From Peromyscus leucopus (Eukaryota > Chordata > Mammalia > Rodentia > Cricetidae): a DNA stretch of 64,000 nucleotides. Position numbers and translations under genes: made by a program. The notes under the pieces are model-generated. The model searched no databases. It worked only from the letters and a program-made list of their open reading frames with translations, and had not been told where the DNA came from. The DNA lies in the NCBI RefSeq assembly GCF_004664715.2, contig NC_051082.1, positions 3,692,124 through 3,756,123 on the forward strand, in the 5' to 3' direction. Positions within the stretch are counted from its first letter, which is position 1. Each line of letters begins with the position of its first letter. Below, one piece after another: positions 58,447 through 64,000 of this stretch.

Positions 58447-59719
58447 GAGGGGATGAAGAGTGACTGAAATGGGGCTTGTCCCTACCTCTCCTTGGGTCAG
58501 TCTTGTCTCTACCCTCTTGCTGTTCAGCGATGTCCAAGTCTGAAGAGCCCCTCACAGGAGCCAGAAGGGAACCCTGGTTGGGGAATCAAAGAGTGAGATA
58601 TAAAAGCAGAGGTTGAGTGAGGAAGAATGTTCTAGGAGGAGGGGGAAGCTAGTGCCCTGGTTTCCAGAGATGCTAAGCAGACCGGTGTGACAGGCAGAGG
58701 CCGGGCCAGGTGATGGGAGGGAGGGGCCCCGGCCGTGCTGAGTGCTGGAGGTCGTCATCAGGAAACACTTGGACTTGAGCTTCGGGGCGCTGGAGTGTGG
58801 AGGGGCTGGAAACTGTACGGGGTGGGGTCAGCAGGTTCCCCCAGACCCGAGACATCACAACATTGTATGTAAGCTACATAGTTCAGTTCCTCGGTCACCC
58901 GAGCCTCGTTTCAAACGTTTATTAGCTACACGTGCGTCTGCTGTAGAGGACAGCACACGCGGGGGACACTGGCCCATGCAGGACACTGGCACCAACACAG
59001 AACTCGTCACAGCCACACTGTGCTGCAGACCGCACTCGAGGTTTGGGCGGAAAGCGTCCTGGAGAGAGAGGAGGAAGCCGGCGGGGATGGGCTCCAGTGA
59101 CTCGGTGAGCTTGCCGGTGGTCGGAGAAATGGAAGATGATGATTCCCAAGGGATTTCCAGGCACGCCCACCTCCAAATAGTCCCACCCAGTTGACATCAT
59201 CTTCCTCGCTAAATCATGGCTGGCTGGCCTGAGAGGTCCATAGAATATGGCCAAGGAGACGGCAAGACGTTAAAAGGCTGTGTCAGGAAGGCATGATGGC
59301 TCCCCCCCCCCCCCCCCGTCTCTTGAACTAGTTTCTCGTGGCAGAAACGGAAGTTGGTGACGTTTCCCCCTTTCCTGCTGTGTGCATGCCCAGTACTGCT
59401 CCCAACGCACGTCACATGAGTTGACCTGCTCTGTATTTCATGTGACATTTTCAAACTTCTCTTAGTTTCTTTTGATTCCTCGGTTCTCATGTCCCATTGA
59501 ACCTCACATGTGTGGACTTCCCAGCTGTCTGCGCTCCATCTAGTGCAGTTTTGAACTGAGAATATGCTCTGTGCGTCTGCGCTGCTCTCCCAGACGCGCT
59601 GGGATGCGCTGGCGGGGGTGGGGGGGGGGGGGGGGTGGGGTGGGGGGGCAGCGCTAACCCCATGGGCCGCCCAGGAATGTCTCAGGTGCCCTTGATGCCG
59701 ATTCTTCTGTTGCCAGCTG
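58447..59719. other. Unique sequence with C and G homopolymers
   Basis: No exon seen. The notable parts are a C run near 59303-59319 and the G-rich run at 59614-59648. Confidence 0.35.
59614..59648 (+). repeat. G-rich run, G-quadruplex potential
   Basis: About 35 bases with only three T interruptions in G. It is one of the strongest G-quadruplex candidates in the window. Such runs are also prone to length errors in sequencing. Confidence 0.85.
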
Positions 59720-60240
59720 CAGCGTTGTGTGGATGCTGATGCCGTCCAGGCGACAGGGGAGGCTTTGCCTGTCCGTGAGGTTCTTCCTGCCTTTCCATCT
59801 TCTGCATTTATCAGTTACTAAGAGGCCAGGGCTGAGTCTCTATTTCTTCTGCCGATCGACCTGTCTTTGCCTCCCACAATGTGAGACTCTCACATCAGGG
59901 AACCCAGGGGTGTGGGTGCTGGGGACGGTGACTTTGAGGACCGACCGACTGAGCCAAAGGTGAACAAAGGTGAACTCTGTTTGTCCACGATCATTTTCCT
60001 CTCTGCAATGGCTGCTTTGTTTGACGAGTCTGAAACGGCCCGGTCTACATTTGATTTGTGTGAGCAAAACAGGTTCCTTTCTCACCCCTTTACCTTTAGC
60101 CTGTGTTTCTGCATTGGAAGTTGGCTTTTGTGTCCACGACATGTGGTTAGTTCTTGCAGCTGTTTAATCCATGGTTCTAGTCTCTTACTTTTAAGTGTAT
60201 GTTTAGGTCACTACCATTTAAAGAGATTTTTATTTTTAAG
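59720..60240 (-). mobile_element. Old L1 ORF2 fragment, antisense
   Basis: CACCCCTTTACCTTTAGCCTGTGTTTCTGC and later GTTTAATCCATGG, TAGTCTCTTACTTTTAAGTG and TAGGTCACTACCATTTAAAG follow the antisense of L1 ORF2. It is heavily decayed, and the left part is less certain. Confidence 0.55.
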
Positions 60241-63200
60241 AGGAAAATAAAAAAGACACAGCACAGCGGATTCCTGCATGGGATGCTTGTCAGGACAATC
60301 TGGAACTACAGCCCACACGCACACAGTTTTGAAAAGCAGAACAGGCTCAGAATGAAGGTCCACGTAGGGACCCCGTTGGAGGAAGCTGACTTTTAAGCTG
60401 TTTTGAAGGCTGTAAGGGAACCTTTACCTCTGAGTGCACCTTAGTCTCTTAAGAACCAGAAAGGATTGTGGGAAATGTCTAAGCTGCCATTTTACACAAA
60501 GAAAAGGCCTGCTGTTATGACTGGAAGCAGTACTGTGACGTTTTTATGAGCAACATATGCTGTTGATGTGTGTCTGGGCCTGAGGGCAGGGACAGCAGTG
60601 GGCTGGCCAGGGAGTGGGTCGCTATGATGTGAGTTGGAGGACTCTGAGAGGAGAGTACCCCGAAGGGGGTCAGGTGCTACTGTCACGTGGAAGGGAGACT
60701 GGGACAGGTGCTGTGACTGAGGCCCTGAGAGGCCGGTGGCTGGGTCTTTCCTTCAGAGAGAGACAAGTTCTTTTGGCATGAGGGAGGGGGGAGAGCTGCC
60801 CAGCTAAGGGCAAGTGAGGCAGGGGTGGATCCTGTGATGCAGGCCTTACTAGGAGCAGATGGAGCAGGGTATCAGGGCTGAAGCAAGGAGTCTGCAGAGG
60901 GGCAGGGGCGGGGGCAGGGAGGGGCTTGAGGGAAGGAGGAGGCAGGACAGCCGTGCTTCCTTCCAGACATGGGATGCAGCAGCTTTCCGAGGCCCTAGCG
61001 TGGGCATCCCTCTCCCTCCAGCTCCTGCGCCATGCTTGTGCTGGCACTGGAGGGGTGGTGGCCTGAGGGCCTGGGCAGGCAGAGGGGAGAGCAGGAAAGC
61101 ATGTGGAATGGGTACTGGTGGGTCTGGCGTAGGGTGATGACTCTAGACACAGTCTGGGTGATGATGGTAAGAGACAGAGTCTCCTCATACAGGTGTGAGC
61201 ATAGGAATCCCCCATTTTCATCCCTAGACCTTTCTCCTGTGTGTGATTCATGTGATAGTGTCTGCTACTGTCTGGCACCAGAGGAACCCGTCAGGTAGAC
61301 AGGGTGTCCTGTCTTTCTTCCTAGAGGATGCTGGGCGGCAGCCCGCAGTAGGACGAGGCTCCTCCCTCCTCTGAAGTGGCGGGAATCCTTAGGTTGAGTT
61401 GTATGACTGGATGGTAGCACATTGGGTACTAGAGCTCACCTCCGGGGTCTGGAACTCTGGTGAGAGCTGTCTTCAGAGCCCCTGGCCTGGGCAGGGAGGA
61501 CCCGGCATCCCTGGCCAGGAGGGACCCCATGCGGAGTTGCGTCCCCGTTGAACCCCTGCTCTGCTGGGGTTCTTACTGTTCCGTTTGCAGTGATGCTCAT
61601 CCTGCTCGCTGGTCCCTTCCGTCCCTCTCCGCGGTCTCCCGGGGCTCTGAATGCAGTCTTCTTTTTGCAAGGGTCTTGGACACACCTGGGCGTGTGTGGT
61701 GCAGACCTGCAAACTCTACCAACTCTACCACCTCTATCACCTCTACCTCAGATATGTTCAGTAAACAGTGCACCGGGTTGTGAGGTGAGCTCACCTCGGC
61801 AGCCTGCAGAATCCCGCAGGGACCCAGGAAGGAATCCAAAGCGCTTGGTCACGGAGTGGTGTCTAGAAAGCACACTAGTAAACTACACATGCAATGTCAC
61901 TGGATCCTTGAGATGTCCTATAAGCTCGAGCAGGGGCAGCCTGTGGGCTGGCCGCCATTCGAGGGAAGCTGGTGATCCACATGCATTCTCAGGGCGGCAA
62001 ACTCTTTTTACAGGTCCTTGTACCCTAGAGCCTGGGGCAGGCCGGAAGGACAAAGGCTGCCCAGGACACAAGCAGGTGGGAAGGCTGTGATGTAGAGAGC
62101 CTACCTATACCTTCTCTTTCACCTGCTTGCCGTTGACCTAGGCAATGTGTGGCCCACGCTTGGAACCAGTATTTGGAATGTGTGAGCAAAGAAGTGGTAG
62201 GTGAGGACAGATGTGCTGCCCGGGCCCGTGTCACAGATTCCCGAGGACACAAAGTGTGTGCCCACCCCCGGGTTGCTGGCGTGAGAGGCCGGGGGGACTG
62301 GAGTGCCCAAAGGCTGCAGATCTTCCCTCTGGTCCTTCGAGGCCTCTGATCCCCTGAGAGGATGGAGGGCTCTCCCTGAGGGCCTTGAGCTAGAGAGCAG
62401 GACTGGGCCTGGTCCCTGCTCCAGAGCTCTTGGCACCACTCAGGAGCAGCGCACCCCACGGAGGGGCAGCGCACCCCACGGAGGGGCAGCTGCTGGCCGA
62501 GTAGCTCCTGCAGGAGGCAGCAGCCTTGGGCACAGCTCCCGGGGGTCCTCCTGCCCTTACCCCGAGAAGCCACGGCAGGGGTGGGGGGCCACTGACGCCA
62601 AGACAATAGACACTACTCAGAGATGCTGGGGCAGCTGAGCTGTGGAGCAGGGCAGGCTGGGAAGGCAACGCTACCCCGTGAGCCTGCATACCCCTGCCCC
62701 CCGCTCTCACAGAACTCTCTGAATGCTCTAGTCCTTCATCTCCTAGACAGAGGGACACTGCACCCAGCCTCTCTCTCCAGTGGGTGTGCCCGTGTGCTCA
62801 GGTTGTTCTGGGAATAAGTCGATGCTGCTCTCAGCAGATGCCCCTGGTGGGAAGAAGTGAGCTTCGGATTCTCACTTTGCATCCTTCTGGAGCATACACA
62901 GTTAATGAAACACACAGTATTCTAGAATGGCCATTGCAACCCGTTCTCTCCCCCCCGCCCCCAGTTCTGCCTGCAGCTCTCCGCATGCTCACAAAGTCCA
63001 GATGGGCATGTGGCTCATCCGTGTATTAGCTTTGCCCTGCCTGGGCCACTCAATGCCTCATGCCACTTCCAATAAATCCTGTAACTTCTACTTCAAGTTT
63101 CCATTTCCAGACAAGAGAATCCTCCAGACAGTCCCTGGGACCTCTCTGGCCTCTCAGGCTTGAGAGTTGTACTTTATAGGGAACTCCTCTTCCTCAGCCT

Positions 63201-63469
63201 CCACCACCCTGAGCCCTGGCATGCCCACCAGGCGTATGCTCACGCTGCCGTTACTTGTGGGTGCCATCTCAAGGACACCTCGTGAGGCAGGTTGCTGCAG
63301 CATGTGGAACGGGGACACCCTGCGAGGGCCCTCGGGGCCTGGGTAATAAGGCTTACGACTTGCTGGCTCCCCACACTGGTCTGATATTGGAGCTGTCGCC
63401 CAGGGAAGCTTCCCGGCTCCCTCTACAGGGTTGGTTGCATCCTCGTCCTTGTCTTCGTCCTCGAGGCTG
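60241..63469. other. GC-moderate unique sequence, no gene called
   Basis: Frames of up to 202 codons (60670-61278, minus) have no domain. A CTCTACCAC-type short repeat lies at 61708-61750 and a 20-bp duplication at 62441-62490. AATAAA at about 63072 (plus) could be a transcript end, but no upstream exon is recognised. Confidence 0.35.
62441..62490. repeat. 20-bp tandem duplication, about 2.5 copies
   Basis: GAGGGGCAGCGCACCCCACG repeats; the first copy has one or two differences and the third is truncated at GAGGGGCAGC. Confidence 0.92.
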
Positions 63470-63790
63470 CTGTGGCCTGAATGGTCCCCCAAGGTGCGTG
63501 TGTTGGAATCATAATTCTCAGTGCAACAGGCTGAGACACGGGGTGTTTCGGGGGTTCTCTCTGACGGTGCCACATTCATGAATGGATGTTGTAGGCATGG
63601 GTTCCTCACTGGGGGAATAGGGGTGATGTAAAGGCAGACCATGGGCAAGACTGCTCACCCTGGCCCCTTGATGTCAGACTTTCCAGCCTCTAGAGCTAGG
63701 AATGAATGTGTTTTTCTCATGAACTACCCACTCTTGGGTCTGTCACAGTAGGGCTAAAAGACCAGGGCATTAAGACAGTTCGGAGGCCAT
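63470..63790 (+). mobile_element. Ancient MaLR/ERVL-type LTR
   Basis: GGTCCCCCAAGGTGCGTGTGTTGGAATCATAATTCTCAGTGCAAC, CATTCATGAATGGATG and GACTTTCCAGCCTCTAGAGCTAGGAATGAATG follow the order of an old mammalian LTR. TGTCACAGTAGGGCTAAAAGACC lies at the 3' end. It underlies the upstream part of a long minus-strand frame. Confidence 0.6.
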
Positions 63791-63834
63791 TACACGGACC
63801 ACGTGCAACCTGAAAAACTAGATCTGAGCCTTTT

Positions 63835-63990
63835 TCTTTTTCTTTTTCCAACATTACTTTTCAATTGATTCTTTGGGAATTTCACACCACACACCCCAAT
63901 CCCACTTTTTTCCCAGTCCCTCCATATCCACCCTTCACCCTTGTAGTACCCCCCAAAATAAAATAAAAATAAAAATATTAATTAAAAAAA
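63835..63990. mobile_element. L1 3'-UTR-like sequence with A-rich end
   Basis: CAATTGATTCTTTGGGAATTTCACACCACACACCCCAATCCCAC and CCTCCATATCCACCCTTCACCCTTG are typical of rodent L1 3' regions. It is followed by CAAAATAAAATAAAAATAAA and an A run. It runs to the window edge. Confidence 0.65.
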
Positions 63991-64000
63991 AAAAAACGTT

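Noticed and set aside
63154..63648. 164-codon minus-strand frame with an acidic segment
   Set aside because: Its N-terminal part is antisense to an ancient LTR; no homology is recognised and no splice sites support the rest.

Overview
The window is muroid-rodent nuclear DNA from a draft assembly. Rodent-restricted repeats dominate it: B1, B2, B3, B4/ID-type SINEs, MT/ORR1-like ERVL-MaLR LTRs, a URR1 hAT element and old L1 fragments. Ancient MIR and MLT1-like copies and many microsatellites are also present. I see no intact protein-coding gene, and no long reading frame survives inspection.

Layout. 1-1.1 kb is a minus-strand MaLR-type LTR element (LTR plus internal part). About 2.5-20.3 kb looks like unpolished long-read sequence: it is CpG-rich, choked with short insertions, and carries familiar repeats only in garbled form. 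At 20.3-20.67 kb a strong CpG island runs into a 500-base N gap. The sequence restarts inside a TCTGTGTG-type minisatellite (21.17-21.85 kb) that contains a 50-T tract.

The most informative locus is 22.05-25.08 kb. Three consecutive remnants of the C-terminal PIWI domain of a PIWI-clade Argonaute lie on the plus strand, followed by a stop codon and a possible poly(A) signal. Residue choices in the last exon (CHY, HKLAY, SIHQ) point to PIWIL3, the paralogue reported functional in golden hamster and absent from mouse. The copy is dead: it has a premature stop, a degraded donor, and a +1/-1 frameshift pair in the last exon. A MaLR LTR, a B3 SINE and two (TG)n tracts sit in one intron. In human, PIWIL3 lies head-to-head with SGSM1, so the CpG island could be the SGSM1 promoter; that is inference only.

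From 25 to 64 kb the window is intergenic- or intron-like: scattered SINEs, LTRs, L1 pieces, microsatellites and G/C runs in otherwise unique sequence. A second small CpG-dense patch at 26.94-27.27 kb has an E-box, a perfect CRE palindrome and an adjoining (GT)n(GC)n tract. It is the best unexplained regulatory candidate. No CRISPR, operon, tRNA gene or bacterial feature is present.
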